Assembly (NCBI GenBank): GCA_002069605.1
Contig: MWBQ01000033.1
Coordinates: 1-60,625 of the forward strand
Direction: 5' to 3'
DNA from: Candidatus Atribacteria bacterium ADurb.Bin276
GTDB taxonomy: Bacteria; Atribacterota; Atribacteria; Atribacterales; Atribacteraceae
DNA: 60,625 nt
The notes beneath the pieces are model-generated. The model had not been told where the DNA came from. It searched no databases and worked only from the letters and a program-made list of their open reading frames with translations. Below, piece after piece: positions 44,867-54,070 of the stretch; within the stretch, counting starts at the first letter, position 1; every line of letters starts with the position of its first letter. The position numbers were made by a program, and so were the translations under genes.

Positions 44867-44874
44867 AATTTTGG

Positions 44875-46125
44875 ATGAAGTCCGATAAAAAGAAGCATCT
44901 ACTAGATTTTTATATTTATTCAGTTATTATTTTTGGCATTGCTTTATTTTTATATTCGCTTTTAACCATTGATTTAAGTCATTTTCCTCTTGCTCAAATC
45001 ATCACCTTCCTGGTATTGATAATGGTTACCGAAGCTTTACCAATTCACCTTTCTCCCCATACTTCAATATCCGTTAGTTTTGCTATAATTTATGCTTTTA
45101 TTTTACTAACCAACCCTTATTTGGTAATGATTGCTACTTTCATTGGAAATGTTTTAATTTATATGAAATCAGGCTGGAAAAAAAGCCTGTTTAATGGTGC
45201 TCAATTTGCCATTTCAGCCTTTCTTTCAGGGTATGTTTTTCAACTCCTCGGGGGCTATGCTTACGCTTGGGATCAGTTTGCTTTTTATATAGCCATTGTC
45301 ATATCCATATTAGTTTTTTTCTTAAGCAATGCTTCCTTGGTTATCATAGTCATTTCTTTAAGCACGGGTATATCAATTCCGGTTTTATGGAAAAAAGATG
45401 TCAATGGAATCCTCCTGCAATATTTTGGACTTTTCCCTTATTCACTGTTGCTTTACCTAATATATCTGCGCATTGGTTATGTGGGATTATTTTTATTCTT
45501 TTTTCCTCTGATGATAGCAAGGTATTCATTTAAGCTTTATGTTGAAACGAAAAAAGTCCATCTTGAATTATTACGAGCTCTCACTGCTGCGTTGGATGCT
45601 AAAGACCCATATACTCAAGGCCATTCGGCTCGGGTAGCAAAAATTTCTTTGGCAATTGCAGAAAAGCTCAACCTTTCCGATAAAAAGCAAGAAATGATTG
45701 AATATGCAGCCTTGCTTCATGATGTTGGAAAAATTGGGATTGAAGACGCGATTTTAAGAAAACCAGGTCCTCTTACTGAAGGAGAGTATATCATTGTTAA
45801 ACAGCATCCAGTTATAGGTTTTGATATAGTTTCTAAAGTCGACTTTTTAAAGGAAATCGCCGGTTTAATTCGATCTCACCATGAGAGATGTAATGGAAGT
45901 GGCTATCCGGATGGAAAGAAGCAGACCGACCTTCCTGTTGAATCCCTTATATTAGCAGTGGCTGATGTTTTTGAAGCTTTAACTTCCGACCGGCCTTATC
46001 GTAAAGCGTATTCAGTAGAAGAAGCTTTAATTATAATGGAAAATGAAGGAAACGAATATTATGATTTTAAGGTCATAAAAGCACTTAAAGAGATTTTGCA
46101 GGAGGGCTTTGAGGTTGCTGGCTGA
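44875..46125 (+). CDS. HD-GYP domain cyclic-di-GMP phosphodiesterase-like protein with N-terminal membrane region
   Basis: A 416-aa protein. The N-terminal half has about seven hydrophobic segments (residues about 12-225), a membrane sensor of unknown ligand. The C-terminal half is an HD-GYP domain (about 232-412): KDPYTQGHSARVA, LLHDVGKIGI (HD), KQHPVIGFDI, SHHERCNGSGYP (GYP motif) and VADVFEALTSDRPYR. All metal-site segments appear to be kept, so it should hydrolyse cyclic di-GMP. Its start lies at the end of the structured leader. Overlaps the next gene by a few codons. Confidence 0.9.
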   Translation: MKSDKKKHLLDFYIYSVIIFGIALFLYSLLTIDLSHFPLAQIITFLVLIMVTEALPIHLSPHTSISVSFAIIYAFILLTNPYLVMIATFIGNVLIYMKSGWKKSLFNGAQFAISAFLSGYVFQLLGGYAYAWDQFAFYIAIVISILVFFLSNASLVIIVISLSTGISIPVLWKKDVNGILLQYFGLFPYSLLLYLIYLRIGYVGLFLFFFPLMIARYSFKLYVETKKVHLELLRALTAALDAKDPYTQGHSARVAKISLAIAEKLNLSDKKQEMIEYAALLHDVGKIGIEDAILRKPGPLTEGEYIIVKQHPVIGFDIVSKVDFLKEIAGLIRSHHERCNGSGYPDGKKQTDLPVESLILAVADVFEALTSDRPYRKAYSVEEALIIMENEGNEYYDFKVIKALKEILQEGFEVAG

Positions 46126-46651
46126 TTTTGTTTTAATTGGTATTGTTATAGGTTATATCAGTCGCGGAAATTTCCAAAATCTAAAACAAGCGAACATTCC
46201 TTATTTATGGCTCATCGTTTTGGGTTTTTTGGTGAAGTTTATTGGCCCGTATTTCTCCGAATGGTCTTTTCAATGGTTCAATATTATTGGTATGATTATT
46301 GTTTTTATTGGGACCCTTTTTAGTTATAAGTCCTATGGAATGAAAATTGTCTCGGTCGGGGCATTTCTCAATATCCTAGTTATTCTTTTTAACCGAGGGA
46401 TGATGCCGGTTTGGCTACCAATGGTTCAGCGGCTTCAACTTCATGATTTAGCGAATCATTTGGAAAATGGACTTTATCTTGATTATACTCTCCTCAATAC
46501 TTCTACTCGACTTCCTTTTTTGGGTGATACTCTTCCTTATTACTCGCTTATTATGCGTCGCCCCTTTGTAATCAGTATCGGTGATTATTTATTAGGTATC
46601 GGTTTAATGGCCTTCATCATATTTTATATGAGAAAGAAATATTCAAATTAA
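46115..46651 (+). CDS. DUF5317 family membrane protein
   Basis: About 178 aa with four to five transmembrane segments (about 3-17, 28-45, 55-70, 78-95 and 155-172). The conserved-looking FNRGMMPVWLP and LLNTSTRLPFLGDTLP segments match my memory of DUF5317 proteins. The start is TTG, 46115 preferred (site AGGAGGG nine bases upstream) or TTG 46109. Overlaps the end of the HD-GYP gene, so translationally coupled. Function unknown. Confidence 0.72.
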   Translation: MLADFVLIGIVIGYISRGNFQNLKQANIPYLWLIVLGFLVKFIGPYFSEWSFQWFNIIGMIIVFIGTLFSYKSYGMKIVSVGAFLNILVILFNRGMMPVWLPMVQRLQLHDLANHLENGLYLDYTLLNTSTRLPFLGDTLPYYSLIMRRPFVISIGDYLLGIGLMAFIIFYMRKKYSN

Positions 46652-46849
46652 CACTCCAATCCTGAAAACCCATCTATGAGCTTGATAAATCAAGTCCTTA
46701 AAAAAGTTTTTTAAAGATGGCATTGCTACGATACCTAACTCCTTTCAATAATGGCTTTTGTAAAAAGCTTTTACCATCATCTGATACCAAAAAGTCACAG
46801 GGCAAACTATCCTTAAAGAATGAACTCCAGAAGGTCTAAAGGGGTATGA

Positions 46850-46855
46850 TATAAT
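46850..46855 (+). promoter_or_regulatory. Extended -10 promoter of secA
   Basis: TATGATATAAT (46845-46855) carries TATAAT with an upstream TGn, so a good extended -10. No clear -35 is seen. It would give a leader of about 90 nt before secA. Confidence 0.5.
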
Positions 46856-46907
46856 GATTTCGCCTTTGTATGATTATCATAGGATCTGAAAGAGGGTTTT
46901 AGTCTTG

Positions 46908-46935
46908 GCCAATTTACGACCTTTATAAAATTGGC
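46908..46935 (+). promoter_or_regulatory. Hairpin just before the secA ribosome binding site
   Basis: GCCAATTT and AAATTGGC form an 8-bp stem with a 12-nt loop, ending directly before GGGGAGG (46936-46942). It could influence translation start on secA. Confidence 0.4.
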
Positions 46936-46948
46936 GGGGAGGCATTCA

Positions 46949-49447
46949 ATGTTCGGATTAATCAAAGAATATTTTGGAAAAATTTCTCAAGATCGATTCC
47001 TGAAAGATGTTACAGAACGTTTTGTTGATCCAGTTAATTCTTATGAAAAGGAAATATCGCTTCTCAACGATAAAGAGCTCGCCGACAAAACCCTTTATTT
47101 TAAAAATCGTTTAGAAAATGAAGAAAGTTTAGACGATATCTTGGTTGAAGCTTTTGCGGTGGTGAGAGAAGCAGCCCGTCGAGTAACCGGCATGAGGCCA
47201 TTTGATGTTCAAATTATCGGGGGAGTTGTATTGCACGAAGGAAGAATCGCTGAGATGCAAACTGGTGAGGGCAAGACATTAGTTGCAACTATGCCAGCCT
47301 ATTTGAATGCCCTAACTGGTAAGGGAGTTCATATCGTAACGGTAAATGATTATTTAGCTCGTCGCGATCGATACTGGATGGGGCCAATTTTCGAATTTCT
47401 TGGTTTGACGGTTGGCTTGATTCAACATGCTTCAACTTTTGAGGAGAGAAAAATAGCTTATCGAAGTGACATTACCTATGGAACCAATACTGAATATGGA
47501 TTCGATTATCTCCGGGATAACATGGCACATCGCCGGGAAGATATAGTGCAAGGGGAACTCAATTATGCAATCATCGATGAAGTAGATAGCATTTTAATTG
47601 ATGAAGCCCGAACGCCTCTCATCATTTCAGGGCCAGCAGAAGATTCGACTGAAATATATTATAAAATTGATCGGGTGGCGCGCAAGCTCTCTCATTCAGT
47701 TGACTTTGACTTTGAAGAAAAAACTCGATCCATTTGGCTGACCGAAGAAGGAATTAGCAAAGTAGAAAAACTCCTTCATGTTGACAACCTCTATGATACT
47801 GCGGGTAAAGATTCAATTGATCAGCGAGTTCGCCAGTCTTTAAGGGCTCATCATCTATATAAAAAAGATGTAGATTATGTTGTGAGAAACGGTGAAGTGA
47901 TTATCGTTGATGAATTTACCGGACGGCTTATGGAAGGTCGACGTTATAGCGATGGCCTCCATCAGGCCATAGAAGCAAAAGAAAATGTTCAAGTGGCAAA
48001 TGAAAACCAAACTCTCGCCTCGGTGACCTACCAAAATTATTTTCGTATGTATAACAAAATCTGTGGGATGACTGGAACGGCAAAAACCGAGGAAGATGAG
48101 TTTATCTATACTTACGGTATGTCAGTTGTTGTTATACCTACCAATAAGCCCCTTAAACGGACCAATTACCCTGATGTAATATATCGTACTGAAAAAGAAA
48201 AGTTTGAAGCAGTGGTTGAAGAGATAGAAAAGTGGCATCAAGAAGGGCGTCCGATATTGGTCGGAACCGTATCAATAGAAAAATCTGAAAAATTAAGTCG
48301 AATGTTGGAAAAAAAGAAAATTCCTCATCAGGTATTAAATGCGAAAAATCATGAAAGAGAAGCAGCTATTATTGCTCAAGCTGGAAGAAAAGGAGCAGTA
48401 ACCATTTCAACCAACATGGCAGGAAGAGGAACTGATATTATTTTAGGTGGTAATCCTGAATACCTTGCTCGAGAAGAGTTAACAAACCAGGGACATAATC
48501 TGGAATTTGACCTCAATCCTGACCAACAGAATCATTTACAACAACTTGTTCAAAAATCCCAGAAAATTGCCGAGGAAGAACATGCTTTAGTGGTTGAAAA
48601 AGGAGGGTTACATGTTGTTGGAACCGAACGTCATGAGAGTCGGCGGATTGACAATCAATTACGAGGACGAGCAGGTCGTCAAGGAGACCCAGGTTCGTCA
48701 CGTTTTTTTCTTTCCATGGAAGACGATCTATTGAGACTTTTTGGTTCAGAAAGAATATCCGGAATTATGGATAAATTTGGTGTTGAAGAAGGAGTTCCCA
48801 TTGAACATGCTTTAGTCACTCGGGCGATTGAGGGGGCTCAAAAGAAAGTTGAGGGGTATCATTTTAATATTCGAAAAACTCTTCTTCAATATGATGATGT
48901 CATGAATAAACAAAGAGAGGTCATCTATAATCAAAGGCGAACTCTTTTGGCTGAAAACAATTTACGTCCATTAATTTTTGGTATGTTGAATGATGTGGTT
49001 CATGAATGTGTGAGTGCCTATGCTGCTGAAAAAACCTATCCCGAGGAATGGGATTGGGATGGTTTTGATCGCCGACTATTTGACCTTTTTGGTTTTGGTC
49101 ATGGAGTTCCTATGAAACAACGACCCCAAGCTAAACCAGAAGATTTAGAAAGATTGATAATTACTCGCTATAAAGAAATTTATGAGCAAAAAGTAAGCGA
49201 GGTAAACGATCAAGTATTTCGTGAAGTGGAAAGATTTGTTGGTTTACGGGTAGTTGATGGATACTGGAAAGAACAATTACATAATATGGACCATCTTCGA
49301 GAGGGTATTGGGCTTCGGGCGGTTGGTCAAAAAGACCCATTTGTTGAATATCAGATCGAAGCTTTTGATATGTTTCATGAAATGATTGCACAAATCCGTG
49401 AAGATATCGTTAGATATCTTTTACGGATTCGGCTCCGAGGGGAGTAA
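46949..49447 (+). CDS. secA: Protein translocase ATPase SecA, lacking its in-frame SEC-C tail
   Basis: An 832-aa motor of the Sec export pathway. DEAD-like motor motifs: [16 protein letters not shown] (Walker A), [35 protein letters not shown] (Walker B, DEVD), [10 protein letters not shown] and the [25 protein letters not shown] segment in the second helicase domain. The ATG at 46949 has GGGGAGG upstream; the farther TTG at 46931 is not needed. The frame ends RLRGE-stop at 49447, before the usual zinc-binding tail. That tail is encoded right after in the +1 frame (49443-49616), a frameshift in or next to a GGGG run (49439-49442). Confidence 0.95.
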   Translation: MFGLIKEYFGKISQDRFLKDVTERFVDPVNSYEKEISLLNDKELADKTLYFKNRLENEESLDDILVEAFAVVREAARRVTGMRPFDVQIIGGVVLHEGRIAEMQTGEGKTLVATMPAYLNALTGKGVHIVTVNDYLARRDRYWMGPIFEFLGLTVGLIQHASTFEERKIAYRSDITYGTNTEYGFDYLRDNMAHRREDIVQGELNYAIIDEVDSILIDEARTPLIISGPAEDSTEIYYKIDRVARKLSHSVDFDFEEKTRSIWLTEEGISKVEKLLHVDNLYDTAGKDSIDQRVRQSLRAHHLYKKDVDYVVRNGEVIIVDEFTGRLMEGRRYSDGLHQAIEAKENVQVANENQTLASVTYQNYFRMYNKICGMTGTAKTEEDEFIYTYGMSVVVIPTNKPLKRTNYPDVIYRTEKEKFEAVVEEIEKWHQEGRPILVGTVSIEKSEKLSRMLEKKKIPHQVLNAKNHEREAAIIAQAGRKGAVTISTNMAGRGTDIILGGNPEYLAREELTNQGHNLEFDLNPDQQNHLQQLVQKSQKIAEEEHALVVEKGGLHVVGTERHESRRIDNQLRGRAGRQGDPGSSRFFLSMEDDLLRLFGSERISGIMDKFGVEEGVPIEHALVTRAIEGAQKKVEGYHFNIRKTLLQYDDVMNKQREVIYNQRRTLLAENNLRPLIFGMLNDVVHECVSAYAAEKTYPEEWDWDGFDRRLFDLFGFGHGVPMKQRPQAKPEDLERLIITRYKEIYEQKVSEVNDQVFREVERFVGLRVVDGYWKEQLHNMDHLREGIGLRAVGQKDPFVEYQIEAFDMFHEMIAQIREDIVRYLLRIRLRGE

Positions 49448-49616
49448 ACCACCGGCACCTTCCCGCCGTCCAGTTCAGTCTTCACCGGTTCGAACCGATC
49501 AAGTTCAACCGTTGGAAAACCAAAAACCAGACGTTGCAAAAAAAGGAAAAATTGGTCGTAATGATCCCTGTCCGTGTGGGAGTGGGAAAAAGTATAAGTA
49601 TTGTTGTGGAAAATAA
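49443..49616 (+). pseudogene. secA: Out-of-frame SEC-C zinc-binding tail of secA
   Basis: In the +1 frame relative to SecA the sequence reads [14 protein letters not shown]...[25 protein letters not shown] to a stop at 49616: a proline-rich linker followed by the canonical CxCx8CC zinc motif that ends most SecA proteins. One G too many in the run GGGG at 49439-49442 explains it. No start codon with a ribosome binding site opens this frame. It is either reached by ribosomal +1 slippage at GGG-G, lost in nature, or hidden by a sequencing error in a homopolymer. Confidence 0.85.
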
Positions 49617-49814
49617 ACTTGGTTTTTTAAAATAATTTTGATACAATTCTTGCTTATTCTGTTTAATAAATAGAATGATGGGTGAATAGCGAACAGGAAT
49701 CAGAAGACCACAGTCTTATTAGGTATATATTTAATTAATGGGAATTAATGAATGAATCTCATTATATCTCAAAAAGAAAATTAGGATTCGATAGTTTTTA
49801 GGAGGTTATAAGTA

Positions 49815-50913
49815 ATGGCGATTGATATTTCTCTTGAATTCAGTACCATTCGACACAAGCTTAGTGAAATAGGAGAATATCTTTGAAGAAGAACAAATAC
49901 AATTAAAAGTTCAACAAATTGAGAAAAAAATGAATTCCCCCGATTTTTGGAACAACACCCAAAATGAGAGGGAATTGCAGGATTATAAAAAATATAAAAG
50001 TTTAATTGAAGAATACGAAGAACTGAAAAAGGAATATCAACTGATAGTTGAGCTCCAAGAAATAATTACTCCTGACGATGATGAGTATTCTGATCTTGAA
50101 AAAGATATCCATAACCTTTCGGGGAAAGTTGAAGACCTGGATATCCGTTTGTTATTCCGTAACCAGGAAGACCAAAGCAATGCAATCATAACTATTCATT
50201 CGGGAGCCGGTGGAACCGAGTCTCAAGATTGGGTCCAAATGCTTTTTCGAATGTATAGCCGATTCTGTGAAAGAAAAAAATTTGATGTTAAAGTAACCGA
50301 TGTTTTAGAGGGAGAAGAAGCCGGCTTAAAACACATTACCTTTTTAGTCCAAGGTCAATATGCTTATGGTTACCTGAAATCAGAAAGCGGAGTTCATCGA
50401 CTGGTGAGAATTTCTCCCTTTGATGCCAATCGAAGGCGTCATACGACTTTTGCCTTGGTGGATGTTATTCCCGAGGTGAGTGAAGAAATCAACATTGACA
50501 TTAATCCACAAGATTTACGAATTGAAACTTTCCGAGCTGGTGGTCGTGGCGGGCAGCATGTGAATACAACCGATTCGGCCGTGAGGATAGTCCATCTTTC
50601 CAGCGGTTTGATTGTGCAATGTCAAAATGAACGTTCACAGCATCAGAACAAAGCAGTTGCCATGAGAATATTGAGAGCCAGGCTTTATGAACTAATGAAA
50701 AAAGAGCAAGAAGAAAAAATCTTAGAGATTAAAGGCGAGCAAAAGGAAATTGCCTGGGGGAATCAAATCCGGAGTTATGTCTTTCAACCCTATAGTATGA
50801 TTAAAGACCATCGGACTGACTACGAAGTTGGCAGTGTACAAAGAGTTATGGATGGAGAAATTGATGATTTTATCGATGCTTATCTTCGAATGGATTGGCA
50901 AGGACAGGTTTAG
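49815..50913 (+). CDS. prfB: Peptide chain release factor 2 (programmed +1 frameshift)
   Basis: A 366-aa release factor for UAA/UGA when joined: 49815-49883 and 49885-50913. ATG 49815 starts MAIDISLEFSTIRHKLSEIGEYL, ending CTT TGA at 49881-49886. Skipping one T continues as EEEQIQLKVQQIEKKMNSP. The upstream AGGAGA (49871-49876) plays the part of the internal Shine-Dalgarno, as in E. coli prfB. Functional motifs: GGQ in RAGGRGGQHVN, SPF in RISPFDANRRRH. AGGAGGT precedes the start. It follows secA as in Firmicutes. Confidence 0.97.
49881..49886 (+). other. prfB: prfB +1 programmed frameshift site
   Basis: CTT TGA: the codon in the P site followed by the in-frame TGA that is read by RF2 itself. 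Low RF2 permits slipping by one base. The classical autoregulatory site. Confidence 0.95.
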
Positions 50914-50924
50914 GTATAAATATC

Positions 50925-51818
50925 ATGAAAGTTTACGCTTTGGTAGGTCCAACCGGAACAGGCAAAAGTTATCGAGCTCCTCATATAGCTCAGAGATATG
51001 GGATTGACTGCATTATTGACGATGGACTATTAATTTCCCAGGGGAGCATTATCGCCGGAAAATCTTCTAAAGCAGAAGTAAGCAAAATTAAAGCAGCAAA
51101 AATCGCGGTTTTTTATTTTACTGATCATCGTCAACAAATTATTGAAGCATTAAAAAAAATTCAACCCCCTAAAATAATGATTTTAGGTATTTCTCTAGCA
51201 ATGGTTGAAAAAATATGTGAGCGTTTGCAGCTTCCTTATCCATCTGAAATTGTGATGATCGAAGACATTGCTAGTCCAGAAGAAATTGAAAATGCTCTTC
51301 AAGCTCGGATTGGAGAAGGGAAACATACTATTCCAGTTCCTTTGGTTGAACTAAAAAGAAATTTATGGGGAAATATTGTTGATACTATTCCAGTGAAAGT
51401 TTGGGGTTGGTTTTATTCTTCCAGAGAAAAGACTGTGGTACGGCCACCTTTCAGTTATTTAGGCAAGTTGGTTGTTTCAGAAAGCGCTTTACGATCTATC
51501 ATTTTAGTTCTTTTAACCAACCTTCCTTGGATTAAAAAAATCAATGATATTTTTTTACATAAAGTTGAGTCTCATGTTAATGTTCGAGTAGGTTGTGTTT
51601 TTAAAAATTATTATCAATTAGTCCAAATCTGTGCTTTTATTCAGAAGTATTTAAAAGAAAAAGTAGAACACCTCAGCGGAGTTGAGCTGATCGAAGTCAA
51701 TATCGACATTGATCAAATCGCCTTGATTAAAAATGGAGAAATTGTTGAAAAACGGACAACTAAGGTTAAAAAATCATCACGATCCGAGAGGACAAGAATT
51801 TCTTCTTCTCGAAAATGA
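50925..51818 (+). CDS. P-loop / Asp23-like fusion protein
   Basis: A 297-aa protein with a P-loop NTP-binding motif at the very start (LVGPTGTGKS, residues 6-15), some sequence of a small NTPase domain through about residue 140, and a C-terminal region (VVSESALRSIILVLLTNLPWIKK...VNVRVGCVFKNYYQLVQICAFIQKYLKEKVEHLSGVELIEVNIDID, about 183-275) that looks like the Asp23/Gls24 envelope-stress family. The tail is charged and Ser/Arg-rich. The start is the ATG at 50925 (close to prfB stop). Asp23 proteins are linked with envelope homeostasis; a P-loop companion is uncommon. Function unknown. Confidence 0.65.
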   Translation: MKVYALVGPTGTGKSYRAPHIAQRYGIDCIIDDGLLISQGSIIAGKSSKAEVSKIKAAKIAVFYFTDHRQQIIEALKKIQPPKIMILGISLAMVEKICERLQLPYPSEIVMIEDIASPEEIENALQARIGEGKHTIPVPLVELKRNLWGNIVDTIPVKVWGWFYSSREKTVVRPPFSYLGKLVVSESALRSIILVLLTNLPWIKKINDIFLHKVESHVNVRVGCVFKNYYQLVQICAFIQKYLKEKVEHLSGVELIEVNIDIDQIALIKNGEIVEKRTTKVKKSSRSERTRISSSRK

Positions 51819-52326
51819 AACCGATTCATTTTAAAAAATAACGATAAATTTTCATGCCACTTTGATAGCACCAAATGAGGATGAAAAAACCTACCTAAAA
51901 CGTCTTTACGAGGAGTCCAAACGTTCTTTGGTTGGCCAACGTGGCAATCTCATCAGCCCACTCCGTCATTCTGAGGAGCGTATTTTGCGACGTGAGAATC
52001 TCATCCTTAAGAATATTTTAATATAAAAAGAAATAAAAAATGAGATCCTCACGGCTTCTAAAAGCGAAGCCTCAGGACGATGTATCAAAATAGTTCCTTC
52101 TCCCTTGAAGGGAGAAGGACAGGATGAGGGTGAAGCCCAAGATTCAAGTCTAGGTTTGGTGTTTTAAAATTAAACTTGAGGGAAAAATTCAAACATCCCC
52201 CTCACCTTAATCCTCTCCCACCAGGAGAGAGGAAAAAAGAAAAATGAAAGAAGGTGAGGATGAGAGTTAAGATAGAATTGGTTTTAACTTTAATGGATTA
52301 AATAAAAAACTGGTAGGGTTAAATTT
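51819..52326. repeat. Repeat-mosaic intergenic region
   Basis: About 500 nt with type E (51851-51886), two type A copies (51901-51952 and 51963-52004), type B (52041-52081), and two type G hairpins (52095-52133, CCTTCTCCCTTGAAGGGAGAAGG; 52196-52235, CCTCTCCCACCAGGAGAGAGG). No gene seen. Confidence 0.75.
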
Positions 52327-53886
52327 ATGTCCAGAAAAAAAATGGAAGAGCTCATTAACTCTTTAGTAAATAAAAAAGAAAAGATTCTTTTGGGTGGAGG
52401 AGTGGCTGCAATTGATAAACAGCACCAAAGTGGAAAACTAACTGCCCGAGAAAGAATTTTTCTCTTGCTTGACGAAAATAGCTTTGAAGAAACCGATCTT
52501 TTTATTGAGCATCGCTCAACCCGTTTTGGAATGGATGAAAAAAAACCACCGGCTGATGGAGTCGTCACTGGTTATGGAACTATCGATGGAAGGCCGGTAT
52601 TTGTATACTCCCAAGATTTTACCGTTATGGGTGGGTCTTTAGGGGAAATGCATGCACAAAAAATATGTAAAATTATGGACATGGCATTAAAAGTAGGTGC
52701 CCCCATTATAGCTATTAATGATTCAGGTGGTGCTCGAATTCAAGAGGGCATAGATTCCCTATCTGGTTATGGTCAAATATTCTATAGAAATACTTTAAAT
52801 TCAGGTATCGTTCCCCAGATAGCAATAATAGCTGGTCCTTGTGCCGGAGGAGCAGTATATTCTCCAGCTCTTATGGATTATATTTTTATGATTCAAGGCA
52901 CAAGTAAGATGTTTGTAACTGGCCCTCAAGTTGTGAAAGCAGCGACCGGCGAAGAAGTCACTGCCGAAGAATTGGGTGGTGCCCATACTCACGCTACCAA
53001 AAGTGGAGTTGCCAGTTTTGTATCCAGAAGTGAAGAAGAGTGTTTCTTTGAAGTAAAAAGGCTTCTTTCATACCTACCTTCTAATAATGCCGAAGAACCT
53101 CCAGTAGGAGAATGCCATGACCCAGTTGATCGAAAAAATACCTCTTTTTTGGATATTGTATCTACCAATCCCAATCGACCTTATAATGTTAAAAAAATCA
53201 TTGAAGATTTGGTTGATCAAGGTTCTTTTTTTGAAGTTCAAAAAGATTTTGCGAAAAATTTAATCATTGGATTTGCTCGAATGAATGGTCATACTGTGGG
53301 TATAGTGGCAAACCAACCCTATCATCTGGCTGGATGTTTAGATATCGATTCTGGTGACAAGGCGTCTCGGTTTATAAGGTTTTGCGACGCTTTCAACATT
53401 CCTCTGGTTACGCTTGTTGATGTTCCAGGGTTTTTACCAGGAAGTAATCAAGAATTTGGAGGAATCATTCGACATGGAGCAAAGATTCTCTATGCTTACT
53501 CAGAAGCCACCGTTCCCAAGATTACGGTAATAATGCGAAAAGCATATGGTGGTGCTTATTTAGCTATGTGTTGTCGTGATCTCGGAGCTGATTTGGTATT
53601 AGCTTGGCCGACTGCTGAAATTGCCGTAATGGGTGCCGAAGGGGCGGTCAATATCATTTTTCGCAAAGAGATAGAAACAGCTTTAGATACTCAGGTTGAA
53701 AGAGAGAGATTGCTTGAGGAATACCGTCAAGAATTCTATAATCCTTATGAAGCCGCCAAAAGAGGGTATGTCGATCAAGTTATCGATCCTCAAGAAACTC
53801 GGCTAAAGGTTGTTCGAGCTCTTGAAATTTTTTGGTCAAAAAGAGTTACGGGAAAGGGAAAAAAGCATGGGAATATCCCAGTATAA
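52327..53886 (+). CDS. Acyl-CoA carboxylase carboxyltransferase subunit (methylmalonyl-CoA decarboxylase/propionyl-CoA carboxylase type)
   Basis: A 519-aa biotin-dependent carboxyltransferase that moves a carboxyl group between carboxybiotin and an acyl-CoA. Crotonase-like halves with family segments KLTARERIFLLLDENSFEE, DFTVMGGSLGEMHAQKI, IAINDSGGARIQEGIDSL, GPCAGGAVYSPAL, SGDKASRFIRFCDAFNIPLVTLVDVPGFLPG and MRKAYGGAYLAMCC. No carboxylase or biotin-carrier gene is next to it, so it may act as a sodium-pumping methylmalonyl-CoA decarboxylase with its partners elsewhere. The ribosome binding site is weak. Overlaps the next small gene. Confidence 0.9.
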   Translation: MSRKKMEELINSLVNKKEKILLGGGVAAIDKQHQSGKLTARERIFLLLDENSFEETDLFIEHRSTRFGMDEKKPPADGVVTGYGTIDGRPVFVYSQDFTVMGGSLGEMHAQKICKIMDMALKVGAPIIAINDSGGARIQEGIDSLSGYGQIFYRNTLNSGIVPQIAIIAGPCAGGAVYSPALMDYIFMIQGTSKMFVTGPQVVKAATGEEVTAEELGGAHTHATKSGVASFVSRSEEECFFEVKRLLSYLPSNNAEEPPVGECHDPVDRKNTSFLDIVSTNPNRPYNVKKIIEDLVDQGSFFEVQKDFAKNLIIGFARMNGHTVGIVANQPYHLAGCLDIDSGDKASRFIRFCDAFNIPLVTLVDVPGFLPGSNQEFGGIIRHGAKILYAYSEATVPKITVIMRKAYGGAYLAMCCRDLGADLVLAWPTAEIAVMGAEGAVNIIFRKEIETALDTQVERERLLEEYRQEFYNPYEAAKRGYVDQVIDPQETRLKVVRALEIFWSKRVTGKGKKHGNIPV

Positions 53887-54070
53887 AGTTGAAGCCAAGG
53901 TTAACCCTCAAATAATAGCTGCAGTGATAGCTGCGGTCCTTCAATATGAGCATGATGAACAACCCGGGGAAATAATTATAGAAAAACAATATATCCAACA
54001 AAAAAATAAAGGGTGGAAGAATTTATGCTTGCAAGAAAATTGTTGGGGTTTATCGCGTTTTAGGTATTAA
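53867..54070 (+). CDS. Small protein overlapping the carboxyltransferase gene, possible decarboxylase accessory subunit
   Basis: 67 aa from the ATG at 53867, inside the end of the carboxyltransferase gene. The N-terminal half (VEAKVNPQIIAAVIAAVLQYEH) resembles the short alpha-helical segment of OadG/decarboxylase-associated small subunits. After an A7 run near 54000 the frame becomes Trp/Cys-rich and less protein-like, while another frame there reads as a Lys-rich continuation for about 27 codons, so an indel is possible. Function uncertain. Confidence 0.45.
   Translation: MGISQYKVEAKVNPQIIAAVIAAVLQYEHDEQPGEIIIEKQYIQQKNKGWKNLCLQENCWGLSRFRY

Larger units (their letters stand above)
44542..44874 (+). 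other. Structured leader region before the HD-GYP gene
   Basis: 330 nt of long-range secondary structure. A 15-bp stem (44657-44671 with 44848-44862) with a T-run encloses a mini-ORF (44748-44825) and an inner hairpin (44695-44702 with 44714-44721). Upstream, an ATG at 44575 opens a 24-codon frame (to 44649), for which I see no ribosome binding site. Confidence 0.6.

Noticed and set aside
44542-44874. A cyclic-di-GMP riboswitch before the HD-GYP gene
   Set aside because: I tried to fit the GEMM-I and class II patterns as I remember them and found no match. Kept only as an unclassified structured leader.
49386-49616. A separate 76-aa gene encoding the SEC-C zinc motif
   Set aside because: Its start is a TTG inside secA with no ribosome binding site, and the zinc tail fits the end of SecA itself. 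Treated as a displaced secA tail.
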